Positions 1 through 9,600 of a DNA stretch of 64,000 bases are shown here, piece by piece; within the stretch, counting starts at the first letter, position 1; each line of letters starts with the position of its first letter. The position numbers and the translations under genes are program-made. The notes under the pieces are model-generated. The model was not told the origin of the DNA, did not search any database, and worked only from the letters and a program-made list of their open reading frames with translations. This DNA is from Eubacterium sp. AF16-48 (lineage in GTDB: Bacteria > Bacillota > Clostridia > Lachnospirales > Lachnospiraceae). The stretch lies in contig NZ_QUHB01000008.1 of assembly GCF_003479405.1 (NCBI RefSeq), positions 1 to 64,000 on the forward strand, written 5' to 3'.

Positions 1-549
1 TTCTTTCAGATGCTCCGGGTCAACGTTATCAAGGTTGTGGAGATAGTAAGGGCATTTAGGGTTTATACATTTGTGTATGCGGAAAAAGGATCTGTCTTTA
101 ATAGCAACAAGACTGGGGCTACAGTGCGGACAGAAGAAACGCAATGGGGTTGTGGTGTGTTCCCCGGAAGAGAATGTCTGACCACAGACTTTGCACTGAT
201 ACTGACCGTTATTCCCATTGTTGTCATATATGTAGTGATGAGGCGCACCACAGACAGGACAGCATATATCTTCGGAAATTGTGCGGCCGTTACGTCTCTG
301 TACAGGTTTCAGAAATTTATGATATTTCCATTCGTAATACTTTAGAAGAAACTGCCAGTCCTGTTTGATGAAAGTTTTGATGACAGGAAGTTCATCGGTT
401 TTGAATTTCTGGTATTTCGGAGAGTGGGAATCGTCAAAAGCCCACTGTCTGAGAGGAATATATCTGCAGATAAAATTTAAAAGCCAGCAGTTTTGTTGGT
501 AAAGGTATTGAATTAATTAAAGTAGATAAAGTATAATGTCCATGAGCAT
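1..549 (-). pseudogene. IS transposase remnant (zinc-ribbon N-terminal part), interrupted and cut by the window edge
   Basis: Read on the reverse strand, an AAAGGAGAC ribosome site precedes ATG at 549. Ten codons later a TAA (517-519) interrupts the frame, and the same frame then stays open to the window edge. The open part encodes about 170 residues with a tryptophan/tyrosine-rich start, the stretch RRNGRTISEDICC, and at least two zinc-knuckle pairs (CPVCG and CKVCGQTF, then CPHC). This is the look of the N-terminal part of a DDE-type IS transposase. The in-frame stop and lack of another good start suggest a dead copy. The exact IS family and the catalytic half, which lies outside the window, cannot be determined. 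Confidence 0.6.
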
Positions 550-666
550 TGTCTCCTTTGTCGTTGTATAAAGTTGATTTCGTCGTTGACATTATACCAA
601 AAAAGGGAGGTCAATGCTCTTTTTATTGCAAACTCCCTAAAAATAAAGGTTTTATAAAGAAAATAG

Positions 667-687
667 GGTAGTAAATTTGACACTACC
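667..687 (+). promoter_or_regulatory. Small inverted repeat before the ABC exporter
   Basis: GGTAGT (667-672) and ACTACC (682-687) form a perfect 6-bp inverted repeat with a 9-nt spacer, just upstream of the ribosome site (693-701) of the ABC ATPase gene. It could be an operator or a small leader hairpin. No regulator gene is adjacent in the window. Confidence 0.3.
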
Positions 688-710
688 ATAAAACAAGGAG
701 AGATTCGCAT

Positions 711-1472
711 ATGGAAAAAGTAATTGAAGTTAGCAATTTAACAAAGGAATACAAGGAAAAAAAGGCGGTTGATAATTTATCCTTTGATGTATACGAAGGG
801 GAAATTTTAGGGCTTTTAGGCCCCAATGGCAGTGGAAAAAGTACAACAATCAATTCTATTTTGGCACTGCTAAAGTATCAGGGAGGCAGTATAAAAATTT
901 TCGGGGAGGAAATGAAACCGGACTCTTATGACATAAAGGCAAAAATAGGTGTAATTTTTCAGGATGTTGCAGTGTTTAACGAATTAAACGTATATGACAA
1001 CATCAACTATTTTTGTGGCTTGTACATTAAAGATAAAAATACCAGAAAGCAGTATGTGGAAGATGCAATTAATTTAGTAGGTCTTGGGGAATTTAAAAAA
1101 TACCTGCCAAAGCAGTTATCAGGAGGTCTTTTAAGGAGACTTAATATTGCCTGCGGAATTGCCCACAAGCCAAAGCTGATTTTTTTAGATGAACCTACAG
1201 TTGCCGTTGACCCTCAAAGCAGAAATAATATTTTAGACGGTATTAAAAAGTTAAGGGATAATGGGGCAACTATTGTTTACACAACTCATTACATGGAAGA
1301 AGTAGAAATCCTTTGCGACAGAATTATTATTTTGGACAAAGGAAAAATAATTGCTCAGGGAACAAGTGAAGAATTAAAGAAAGAGGCTAACATAGAAGAG
1401 AAGATACAGCGTGTAGGGCCTACATTAAATGATGTATTTTTAAAACTTACAGGAAAGGAATTAAGAGACTAA
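711..1472 (+). CDS. ABC transporter ATP-binding protein (ABC-2 exporter type)
   Basis: Nucleotide-binding subunit of a drug, lipid or peptide exporter. Visible motifs in order: Walker A GPNGSGKST (residues 37-45), a Q-loop near IFQD, signature LSGGLLRRL (about 138-146), Walker B LIFLDEP, and the H-loop region TTHYMEE. At 253 residues it is the length of a stand-alone DrrA-like ATPase. The start has a CAAGGAGAG ribosome site. Its stop codon shares a base with the ATG of the next gene (TAATG), so it is translationally coupled to two ABC-2 permeases. The substrate cannot be read from the sequence. Confidence 0.93.
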   Translation: MEKVIEVSNLTKEYKEKKAVDNLSFDVYEGEILGLLGPNGSGKSTTINSILALLKYQGGSIKIFGEEMKPDSYDIKAKIGVIFQDVAVFNELNVYDNINYFCGLYIKDKNTRKQYVEDAINLVGLGEFKKYLPKQLSGGLLRRLNIACGIAHKPKLIFLDEPTVAVDPQSRNNILDGIKKLRDNGATIVYTTHYMEEVEILCDRIIILDKGKIIAQGTSEELKKEANIEEKIQRVGPTLNDVFLKLTGKELRD

Positions 1473-2653
1473 TGTTTTTACATAATTTAAAATATACAAT
1501 TAAAACATTGTTTAAAAATAAAATACTAATCTTCTGGACTTTCGCCTTTCCTATTATTCTTGGAATATTTTTTAATATGGCATTTTCTAACATAGAAAAA
1601 GATGAAAAATTAAAGGTGTTTGACATTGCCGTAGTTAATGACAGCCAGTTTGAAAATCAGAAAATATATCAGGAGGCATTAAAAGAACTGTCAGCTGATG
1701 ACAGCGAGAATAAGCTGTTTAACATTAAATATGTTAAAAAAGAAAAGGCGGATTCACTTTTAGATGATTCAGATATAGAAGGTTATATTATATTTAAAAA
1801 CGAAGAGCCACAGGTGGTGGTAAAGAAAAACGGAACATACCAGACTTTAATTAGGTTTGTTGTAACAGAAATAGGGCAGAACAAGGCTATTATAGAGGAT
1901 TTAACTAAGAAAACCGTTGAAAATGAAATAGCAAAGGGAAGCACATCATTTGACCCGGAAAAAATTGCCAAAGACATATTGGAAAAGATAAATAATGGAC
2001 AGGTCAATATGAAAAATATTTCTGCCTCTAATTTAAGCTATATGCAAATTGAATTTTATACCCTTATAGCTATGACGTGTATGTATTGTGGAATGTTAGG
2101 ACTGACGGCAATTAATAACTGTCTGGCGAATATGAGCAGCAAAGGAAAGAGAATTTCAGTTTCACCTAATAAGAAAAGCATAATTGTTTTAAGCTCGGCA
2201 ATAGGCTCGTATCTTGTAAGCATGGTGGGAATTGCTATTTTAATACTGTTTTTAAGATTTGTTCTAAAAGTTGATTTTGGAGACAATACCCCTCTTGTGA
2301 TTCTGCTTTCAGCAGTGGGAGATTTGGCAGGCATTTCAATGGGAGTTTTAATTGCTTCGGTATTTAGGGTGTCAGAGGGAGCAAAAACAGGAATAACCAT
2401 AGCCATTACTATGTTTTTGTCGGTACTATCAGGTATGATGGGAGTTACTCTCAAGTATGTAATTGACAAAAACGTGCCGGTTATAAATCTGATTAATCCT
2501 AACAATTTAATTACAGACGGATTTTATTCACTGTATTATTACGATACATTAGACAGATATTTAAGGGATGTTACATACTTACTGGTATTTGTTGTAATCT
2601 GCCTGACAATTTCTTTCATAAGTTTAAGGAGGGAAAAGTATGACAGTATTTAA
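1472..2653 (+). CDS. ABC-2 type permease, first subunit
   Basis: Membrane subunit of the exporter. One N-terminal membrane helix (about residues 17-37) is followed by a roughly 150-residue extracytoplasmic segment and then five or six hydrophobic helices from about residue 195 to 385, the standard ABC-2 layout. It overlaps the ATPase gene by one base and the following permease by 14 bases, so the three genes form one tight operon. The two permeases are similar in plan but different in sequence, which suggests a heterodimeric channel. Confidence 0.88.
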   Translation: MFLHNLKYTIKTLFKNKILIFWTFAFPIILGIFFNMAFSNIEKDEKLKVFDIAVVNDSQFENQKIYQEALKELSADDSENKLFNIKYVKKEKADSLLDDSDIEGYIIFKNEEPQVVVKKNGTYQTLIRFVVTEIGQNKAIIEDLTKKTVENEIAKGSTSFDPEKIAKDILEKINNGQVNMKNISASNLSYMQIEFYTLIAMTCMYCGMLGLTAINNCLANMSSKGKRISVSPNKKSIIVLSSAIGSYLVSMVGIAILILFLRFVLKVDFGDNTPLVILLSAVGDLAGISMGVLIASVFRVSEGAKTGITIAITMFLSVLSGMMGVTLKYVIDKNVPVINLINPNNLITDGFYSLYYYDTLDRYLRDVTYLLVFVVICLTISFISLRREKYDSI

Positions 2654-3788
2654 AACAATTCTTAAAATTTTAAATAAATTAAAGGGAATGCTGATTTTAT
2701 ATACGGTAATGTTAGTTGCCATTACAGCCATAAATCAGTCGGCAGGCAACAGCACCACTAATTTTGAAGAGTCAAAACCGGATATTTTAATTGTAAATAA
2801 TGACAATAACAACACTGTTACTGAAGGATTTGTAGATTATGTCAGCAAACATTGTAAAATAGCGGGCATAGATACAAAGGACAAGGAAAAGATGGATGAT
2901 GCACTTTTCTACAGAGATGTAAATTTTGTGATTTATATACCAAAAAAATTTGGGGAAGATTTGTTAAATGGCAAAAATCCGGAAATTAAATACAAAACAA
3001 CAGGAGACGAGTATGCATCTTACAGCGAAATGCTGGTGGAAAAATACATAAAGACAGTGCTGGTTTATAAAGATTACTATAGTGGAAGTGAATTAGTAAG
3101 GAAGGTAAATAGTGCTGTGGAAACTGAGGCTAAAGTTACGATTAAAAGTTCTCTTGATACTTCAAAGTTAGGAAGCATGACCAGTTACTTTAATTTCCTA
3201 AATTACGCTCTTTTAGCCGGATGCGTGTATTGCATTAGCATGATTTTAGCCAGTATTAATGAAGAAAATGTTAGAAAACGAACCATTATCAGTAGCTTCA
3301 GCTACAAAAAATATAATAGAATTGTATTATTTTCAAATGCCATTGTTATTCTGGCAATGTGGGTGTTATATATGATTTTAAGTGCTATTCTCTTTAAAAA
3401 TTCAATGTTTACATCAAATGGTCTGGCATATGTAATAAATTCTTTTATATTTGCCATATGTAGTCTGACAATTGGATTTTTAATAGGAAACATTACTCAA
3501 AACAAAAATGCCATAGGCGGCATAGTAAATGTAATTGCTCTTGGAACTTCATTTTTGTGCGGTTGTTTCGTACCTTTTGAATATATGCCGGACTATGTAC
3601 TAAAAATAGCCCATGTTCTTCCAACATATTATTTTGTGGAAAACAATGAGTTGATAAAAAGTATGGAAACATTGGACTTTAACGGAATAAAACCGTTGCT
3701 TATTAATGGTGGGATTGTTATAGGATTTAGTGTGGCATTTATAATTCTGACAAATCTTGTAAGCAGGAAAAAGCAGGTAGTTGGTTAA
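2640..3788 (+). CDS. ABC-2 type permease, second subunit
   Basis: Second membrane subunit, 382 residues, with the same plan: N-terminal helix (about 13-32), extracytoplasmic loop, then helices from about residue 185 onward. The start lies inside the end of the preceding permease gene with a GGAGGGAAAAGT ribosome site. The operon ends at a strong hairpin just downstream. Export of a small molecule is inferred from family only; no resistance or biosynthesis gene lies next to it. Confidence 0.87.
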   Translation: MTVFKTILKILNKLKGMLILYTVMLVAITAINQSAGNSTTNFEESKPDILIVNNDNNNTVTEGFVDYVSKHCKIAGIDTKDKEKMDDALFYRDVNFVIYIPKKFGEDLLNGKNPEIKYKTTGDEYASYSEMLVEKYIKTVLVYKDYYSGSELVRKVNSAVETEAKVTIKSSLDTSKLGSMTSYFNFLNYALLAGCVYCISMILASINEENVRKRTIISSFSYKKYNRIVLFSNAIVILAMWVLYMILSAILFKNSMFTSNGLAYVINSFIFAICSLTIGFLIGNITQNKNAIGGIVNVIALGTSFLCGCFVPFEYMPDYVLKIAHVLPTYYFVENNELIKSMETLDFNGIKPLLINGGIVIGFSVAFIILTNLVSRKKQVVG

Positions 3789-3800
3789 ATGAAAAAATTT

Positions 3801-3865
3801 AGTGGCAGTGAAAGGACAGTTTCTATCAGGTAGAAATCATTCTTTTGCTGCCACTGTTTTTTTTT
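3801..3865 (+). terminator. Intrinsic terminator after the ABC exporter operon
   Basis: AGTGGCAG (3801-3808) pairs with CTGCCACT (3848-3855), a second TTTCTA/TAGAAA hairpin lies inside the loop, and a run of T follows. An A-rich left flank means it may also stop transcription of the convergent gene at 3891-4085. Confidence 0.85.
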
Positions 3866-3890
3866 ATCAATATAAACTTCGGAAATATAA

Positions 3891-4085
3891 TTATACCTCC
3901 GTATTAATATCAATAATAATTTTATTACATCCCCTACATAAATAAGCATCAACATAAGTCTGGGTTAAAAAACTGGTGAGTTTTACGTTTTTTGAACGAC
4001 GTTCATTAGATTTCCATTTTAACGCATATCTGTCTTGCTTCAGTTTACCTTCTTCCATTTTAGCATTACAATACGGACATTCCAT
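3891..4085 (-). CDS. Small zinc-ribbon protein, DUF6487 type
   Basis: A 64-residue soluble protein with two metal-binding pairs, C3-x2-C6 and C50-x2-C53, the arrangement of a small zinc ribbon. The middle is basic and includes a short hydrophobic segment. The family (PF20097, DUF6487) is common in clostridia and has no assigned function. AGGAGGTGA precedes the ATG. It stands alone, convergent with the ABC operon and divergent from the CAP-domain gene. Confidence 0.75.
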   Translation of the reverse strand: MECPYCNAKMEEGKLKQDRYALKWKSNERRSKNVKLTSFLTQTYVDAYLCRGCNKIIIDINTEV

Positions 4086-4189
4086 AATTATTCACCTCCT
4101 GTAGTTTCAAATTATCATAGGAATAAAAAATTACCTTTAATTTATGTTTAAAGAGTACCATTGGAAAAATTTATTGTCAATAATAGTCG

Positions 4190-4218
4190 TTGCTTAAAGA
4201 AATTCTAGATAATATAAT
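4190..4218 (+). promoter_or_regulatory. Sigma-A promoter of the CAP-domain gene
   Basis: TTGCTT (4190-4195), 17-nt spacer, TATAAT (4213-4218). It lies about 80 bases before the start codon at 4299. Confidence 0.6.
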
Positions 4219-4298
4219 ATATAAGAGAACTATGGTTGAGGTCAGCAGAAAAGAACCTGAAGTAAAATAAATAAAAGTTACATAGGAAAGGAAAAGTT

Positions 4299-6593
4299 AT
4301 GAAAAATAAGCTTAAGTTAAACGGAATTTTATTAATATTAGCATTATTGGTTGTATGTACAATAACAGCAGCTAACATGGCTAAGGCAGCAGGAACGGTG
4401 GTATATGATTATAACAACACCACATTTGGACAAAGGACCAAAGATGATGTGGCAGCAGAGTATTCAAAGGCAAAAAATGCAGGGGAGACGTATGGTGACG
4501 GGCAGGAATCTACGTATTATTCCACACCGGCATCCATAGAGGCACCATACAATCAGGGAATTTTAACAGATGATACATTAGCTTCTATGGAGGCAATGAC
4601 TAATTTTTACAGATATCTTACAGGGGCAAAGCCTCTTTTGAAAAAATGCGTTCAAAATGAGTCATTGCAGTATCAGGCTTTAGATAGAAACTTTCAATTT
4701 GACCATTATATAAGTAATAGCAGTAAGCCAGATGACATGGATGATGAATTGTGGCAAAAAGGTTTTAATCTTGACCATAATATACTTGCCATGTATGCAA
4801 CTCCTTTCGGTTCAATTACCAGTTGGATGAATGAAGGATATAGTCTGTCAAATGGAACATGGGATACAACAGGACACAGAATGGCATTGATTTCACCTCA
4901 ATATTCAAGTGTCCAGTTTGGATATAGCGGACATGTTTCCATTGGAAAAATATGTGAAAGCAGGAATACCGAATACACAGAGCCTTTTTCAGCATTTCCG
5001 GCAGCAGGTTATATGCCTGATAATGTTGTGTATCCTGATGAATGTGTATGGTCAACTTATTTAAATAAAGATTATGTAAAGGTTCAGAACCCAGGGAATG
5101 TTTTAATTACGGTAAAGAATCTTACAACAGGAGAAAGCTATATATGTAAATCTTCGGATTCTACCGCTAGTATATCTACTTCAACTATTGATTTTGTTCA
5201 GCCTAAAGATGCAACAAATCATAAATATGTAGATAATTATAGTGTTACCATAACCGGGTTAAAAGATGTAAAAACAGGCGATGATGCCACAATAAAATAT
5301 GAAGTGAAATTTTTTGATGTGTCACAGCTGGCACAATCTTATGTAAAGAGTGTATCACCGGAGGGCTTTTCTAAATTAGTTGTTTATAAGAGTATGAATG
5401 ATACAGAGAGTCTTAAAAAAATAGCAGCAGTATTACCTAAAAAGGTAAAGATTGTGGCAGACAGTGGCTTAGAAGCAACAGTTGGTTTAAAGGGTGACTG
5501 GGTTTTAGATGAAAAAAATAAATGCTACACAAATGAGGCAAAACCGGAGGATTTGCCGGGAAATATTTCGGATAAATTAGGTATACTTAAAAAGATTTCA
5601 GTAACCTATGAAATATCAGATGACAGATATGATGCCTACAACAGGATTGGCATAAAAGGTACGGTAGCAGAAGGTAATACTGTAAAAATGTATGTTTACA
5701 GAACTATGATGTCTGCACAGCATAGTAAGATTTTTAAAATTTATAATAAGGGAAATGGAATTTATTCAGGCATTGAAAAGTTTGACAGATATACATCAAA
5801 GGAATTTGATGCAGAGGAGAGTTCCAAAACAGAGTATCCTTATGATTATTATAATTTTGGACCGTTAAAGGTTTCAGACAGTGGTGAGTACATTTCCATT
5901 TATTATTCTGATGACGAATATTTTAAAGAGGCTTATGTATCTGTATCAATTGTGAATATTAATATAAAGTCGACAGAAACCACAGAACCGGGAACGACAA
6001 AACCGGAGCCGGGAACGACAAAACCGGAGCCGGGAACGACAAAACCGGAGCCGGGAACGACAGAACCGGGAACGACGGAACCGGGAACAACAGAACCGGG
6101 AACCACAAAATCGGAGCCGGGAACGACAAAACCGGAGCCGGGAACGACAGAACCGGGAACGACAGAACCGGGAACCACAAAACCGGAGCCGGGAACAACA
6201 GAGCCGGGAACGACGGAACCGGGAACCACAGAACCGGAGCCGGGAACGACAGAACCGGGAACCACAAAACCGGAACCGGGAACAGTGAAACCGACAAACA
6301 CTAAAAAAGATCAAAAGGTATCAAAATTCAAAAAAAATAAACCAACCTTAAAAGTTAAGGCGAAGAAGAAAAGAGTAAAACTTCTAATTGGTAAGGTGGT
6401 TGGTGCCACAAAATATCAGGTTAGATACAAACAGGGTAAAAAGTGGAAAACAAAGTATACCAAGAGCAGAGCTTTGACAATAAAGAAGCTTAAAAGCAAA
6501 AAGAAAGTAAAAATTCAAGTAAGAGCTGTGATGGTATATGAAAAAAAGAAGGTATATGGTTTGTGGGTGAAGAAAAGCGTAAGGGTGAAATAA
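4299..6593 (+). CDS. Secreted CAP-domain protein with Pro-Gly-Thr repeats and a basic C-terminal tail
   Basis: Signal peptide at residues 1-31. A CAP/SCP-like domain follows (about 80-220), recognised by NFYRYLTG, the helix with QYQALDRN, and GHRMALIS. A region without a family match (about 230-555) precedes a low-complexity array of PGTTEPG and PGTTKPE units (about 560-664). A strongly basic domain of about 95 residues (KVSKF, KYQVRYKQGKKWKTKYTK, VKIQVRAV) closes the protein; it resembles a fibronectin-III strand pattern and is nearly identical to the end of the next gene. The likely location is the cell surface or medium. No LPXTG anchor is present, so the basic tail may bind the wall by charge (inference). 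The biochemical role of the CAP domain is unknown. Confidence 0.85.
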   Translation: MKNKLKLNGILLILALLVVCTITAANMAKAAGTVVYDYNNTTFGQRTKDDVAAEYSKAKNAGETYGDGQESTYYSTPASIEAPYNQGILTDDTLASMEAMTNFYRYLTGAKPLLKKCVQNESLQYQALDRNFQFDHYISNSSKPDDMDDELWQKGFNLDHNILAMYATPFGSITSWMNEGYSLSNGTWDTTGHRMALISPQYSSVQFGYSGHVSIGKICESRNTEYTEPFSAFPAAGYMPDNVVYPDECVWSTYLNKDYVKVQNPGNVLITVKNLTTGESYICKSSDSTASISTSTIDFVQPKDATNHKYVDNYSVTITGLKDVKTGDDATIKYEVKFFDVSQLAQSYVKSVSPEGFSKLVVYKSMNDTESLKKIAAVLPKKVKIVADSGLEATVGLKGDWVLDEKNKCYTNEAKPEDLPGNISDKLGILKKISVTYEISDDRYDAYNRIGIKGTVAEGNTVKMYVYRTMMSAQHSKIFKIYNKGNGIYSGIEKFDRYTSKEFDAEESSKTEYPYDYYNFGPLKVSDSGEYISIYYSDDEYFKEAYVSVSIVNINIKSTETTEPGTTKPEPGTTKPEPGTTKPEPGTTEPGTTEPGTTEPGTTKSEPGTTKPEPGTTEPGTTEPGTTKPEPGTTEPGTTEPGTTEPEPGTTEPGTTKPEPGTVKPTNTKKDQKVSKFKKNKPTLKVKAKKKRVKLLIGKVVGATKYQVRYKQGKKWKTKYTKSRALTIKKLKSKKKVKIQVRAVMVYEKKKVYGLWVKKSVRVK
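5976..6292 (+). repeat. Tandem coding repeat, PGTTEPG/PGTTKPE
   Basis: Units of 15 and 21 bases, built on ccgggaacgacaga and ccggagccgggaacgac, run for about 315 bases inside the CAP-domain gene. All units keep the frame. Such arrays change length easily by slippage and form the stalk between the domains. Confidence 0.9.
6310..6593 (+). repeat. Direct repeat copy A: DNA for the basic C-terminal domain
   Basis: About 280 bases almost identical to 9586-9869, including the stop codon. Differences are scattered single bases. Homology stops right after the stop codon in both copies, which points to recent duplication or gene conversion between the two secreted-protein genes. Confidence 0.9.
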
Positions 6594-6638
6594 TATAATT
6601 GAGCCGGTTATTAATCATTGCAGGTTAAAGGAGCATAT

Positions 6639-9600
6639 ATGAAGAGAGTTGTAAGTTTATTTTTAATTGTTGTTATGGCATTTTCTATTATTCCAAATGG
6701 AATTGTATTGGCAGGTAATGATAAAATATCTAATCATGATGTTATAGATACAGTGGCTGAAATTGCCACCAGGGATAAATATGATGGAAGGGATTATGGA
6801 ATAATAACACCGGTTAAGGACCAGGGAAATAGTAACCTTTGCTGGGCATATTCATCCATGGCGGTAGCCGAGGCTTCAATACTGAAATCAGGGATTGATA
6901 AAACCGTTACTAAGGATACTTTATCACTAAATCCTGTTGCGGCAGCTTACAGAGTGTACAAAAGGGAGGCTGACCCGCTGGGAAATACGGGTGGAGATTG
7001 GCAGTCGGTGGATTATACCCAAAAGGCGGGGGATCCACTGAAAATTGTTAAGTTATGTTCTATGTGGTGGGCTCCCGTTAAAGGAAATGATGCAACGGTT
7101 AATCCCTATGAAAATCCTGCATATAGATTTGAAAATGCATTTTATATTCCGGATAACAGTGGAGATTCTGAACAGTATATAAAATCTGTAAAAGAGGCTA
7201 TTGCAAAATATGGCGGGGTAACTTTTCAGTACAATAATTTAAGAGAAACAACCTATTATAATCCTAAAAATGAAAAAGGTACGGAAATATCACCTCATGC
7301 ATGCACCATAATTGGTTGGGATGATAATATTCCAGCAGAAAATTTTGTGCCGGGAGGTGCTAAAAGAAACGGTGGCTGGCTTGTGAAAAACAGTTACAAA
7401 AGTCAGGAATATTTCTGGCTTTCCTACGATAATACAAGCTCATGTTCATACGCCTTTACTTTTGCACCTAAGGAGAAATACGATTACAATTATTATTATG
7501 ATGGAGGAATGGATGACTTTGCGTTGCGAAATGATAAGGTAATGGCAAATGTTTTTAAGGCGCAAAAGGGTGGAACAAATGGCAAGGACGAATACATTAA
7601 AGCTGTAAATGTTGCTGTAAGCGGTGAAAATGTTAAGGTTGAAGTTAAAGTATATAAAAATATTGACAATCCTTATGGTGGTCAGGAAAATGTTCCTACA
7701 TCCGGTGGATATGAGGCGGCAACAACTTCTGCAACCTATGAACATGGCGGATATGTAACGGTGGAACTGGATTCTCCGGTGAAAGTGGAAAAAGATGAAT
7801 GGTTTTCCACAGTAGTTAAGGTATCAAATGACAAAGGCGATGCTAAAATCATGACATCATACAAAAATTCCAAGGAAATGTCCTATGTTGGAGGTGAAAA
7901 CAACTGGTCAAATTTAAAAAATTATGTAGGAAGAATTAAGGTATATACAAAGTTAGAGGACAAACAGCAGGAGCAGTCAAAAACAACAGGGAACTTTACC
8001 AATTTAATTGTAATGGCACGTTTTGATGATGAAGAGGAATTTACCGATGCATTGTATCAGGGAACTTCCGTAAGAAAGTTAACGGATAATTCTTATAATA
8101 CAGGATTTTATAGCGTATCGGATTACTACAGGAATGTGTCCAATAACAATTTACAGATAGATAACCTATATTTATTTAATAAGGGCGGTTCCATTAAATT
8201 ATCTAAAAAGCGTGGCTATTATGCTGAGTATAGCGATGAAAATCCTATAGGTTACACTAATGAAAGTGAACGTATGGAGCGTATGTATGAACTGAAAGAA
8301 GACTGGTCTGAAGCAATAAACAATGCAATTGCTCAGGGCAATAAAATTACAAATTATGATGGAACCAAAACATATGGCTCTGATGATTTGGATAAAAACA
8401 ATGATGGCAAAATAGATGCCATCACAATAATATATAAAAACACAACTCAGAAAATATCGGTAAGTTGGGCATCACCTTTATGGAATTATAAGGATTATTG
8501 GGGAAATGTCACCATTAATACCGGTACAAAAACATTAACAAGCGGATATTACGTGCAGCTGACTAATTCCTATGATTATCTTTATAAAAGCAGTGATAAT
8601 AATCTTATGTTTTCAATAGGTGTTGCAGCTCATGAAATGGGACATATTCTTGGATTTAAAGACCTTTATAATTCCACAGGCAGTTCCCCGGTTTACTATA
8701 TGTCTGCTATGGCAAAACATATGTCACCATTGCCTCAGTTTATTTCTTTAAAGGAAAGAGAGGCAAAGGGATGGATTACCGGTGATAATTTAAAGACCAT
8801 TAAATCAAAGGGAGAGTATACATTAAAGGCATCAGGAACCTTTGGAACATCTGATATAGTGGGATATAAATTAAATATAAAAGGTACAAACAAAACTTTA
8901 TATTTAGAATATAGAAATTTTGGTGAAAACGGAAATAAATATGATTGTCAGTCAAGGGACTTTTATAAAGCAGACGGAACTAAGTTAAAGGGTTTATCCA
9001 TTACATCAGGACTGGTATGTTATGTGGCAGACAAAGAAACAAAATTTCCTAATAATATGAATTGTACTACCTCAAAATGGAATTATGAGGTTTTAGGTGG
9101 AGTATACTCCACGAAATCAGATGCCCCGTTAAAAGAAAATCAGGAATTGGATATTTATGATAAAATAAATGTGCACGTAACGGAAATAAGTGGTGATACA
9201 TTAAAGTTTGAGATAGATGGAGATTTTGAGGAGGTAACGGAAGAAACAAGCAGCCAGCCGGAGACGGAAACAGAGAGTGAAACAGAAACAAGTGGTCAGC
9301 CGGAGACGGAAACAGAGAGTGAAACAGCAACAAGTAGCCAACCGGAGACGGAAACAGAGAGCGAAACAGCAACAAGTAGCCAACCGGAGACGGAAACAAC
9401 CACGGAAAAGGAAAGTGTCTCTGAGTCGTCAACAGTTATAGAGCCGGAAAAAGATACGACGGAACCGGAAACAATAACGGAGGTAGAACCTACTACAGCA
9501 CCAGAGACACCAAAAGAATCTGTCACAGTGAAACCGGAGCAGACAACTCCTAAAGTTACCATTGAAGCAACAACGATTAGAAAAAATAAGACTGTATCAA

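Noticed and set aside
2056..2505. 149-codon reverse-strand frame inside the first permease gene
   Set aside because: It lies fully inside a well-supported coding gene and has no ribosome site or family pattern.
5933..6314. Three long reverse-strand open frames opposite the CAP-protein repeats
   Set aside because: They are shadows of the PGTTEPG repeat: valine/proline, arginine/serine or leucine/phenylalanine runs without start signals.
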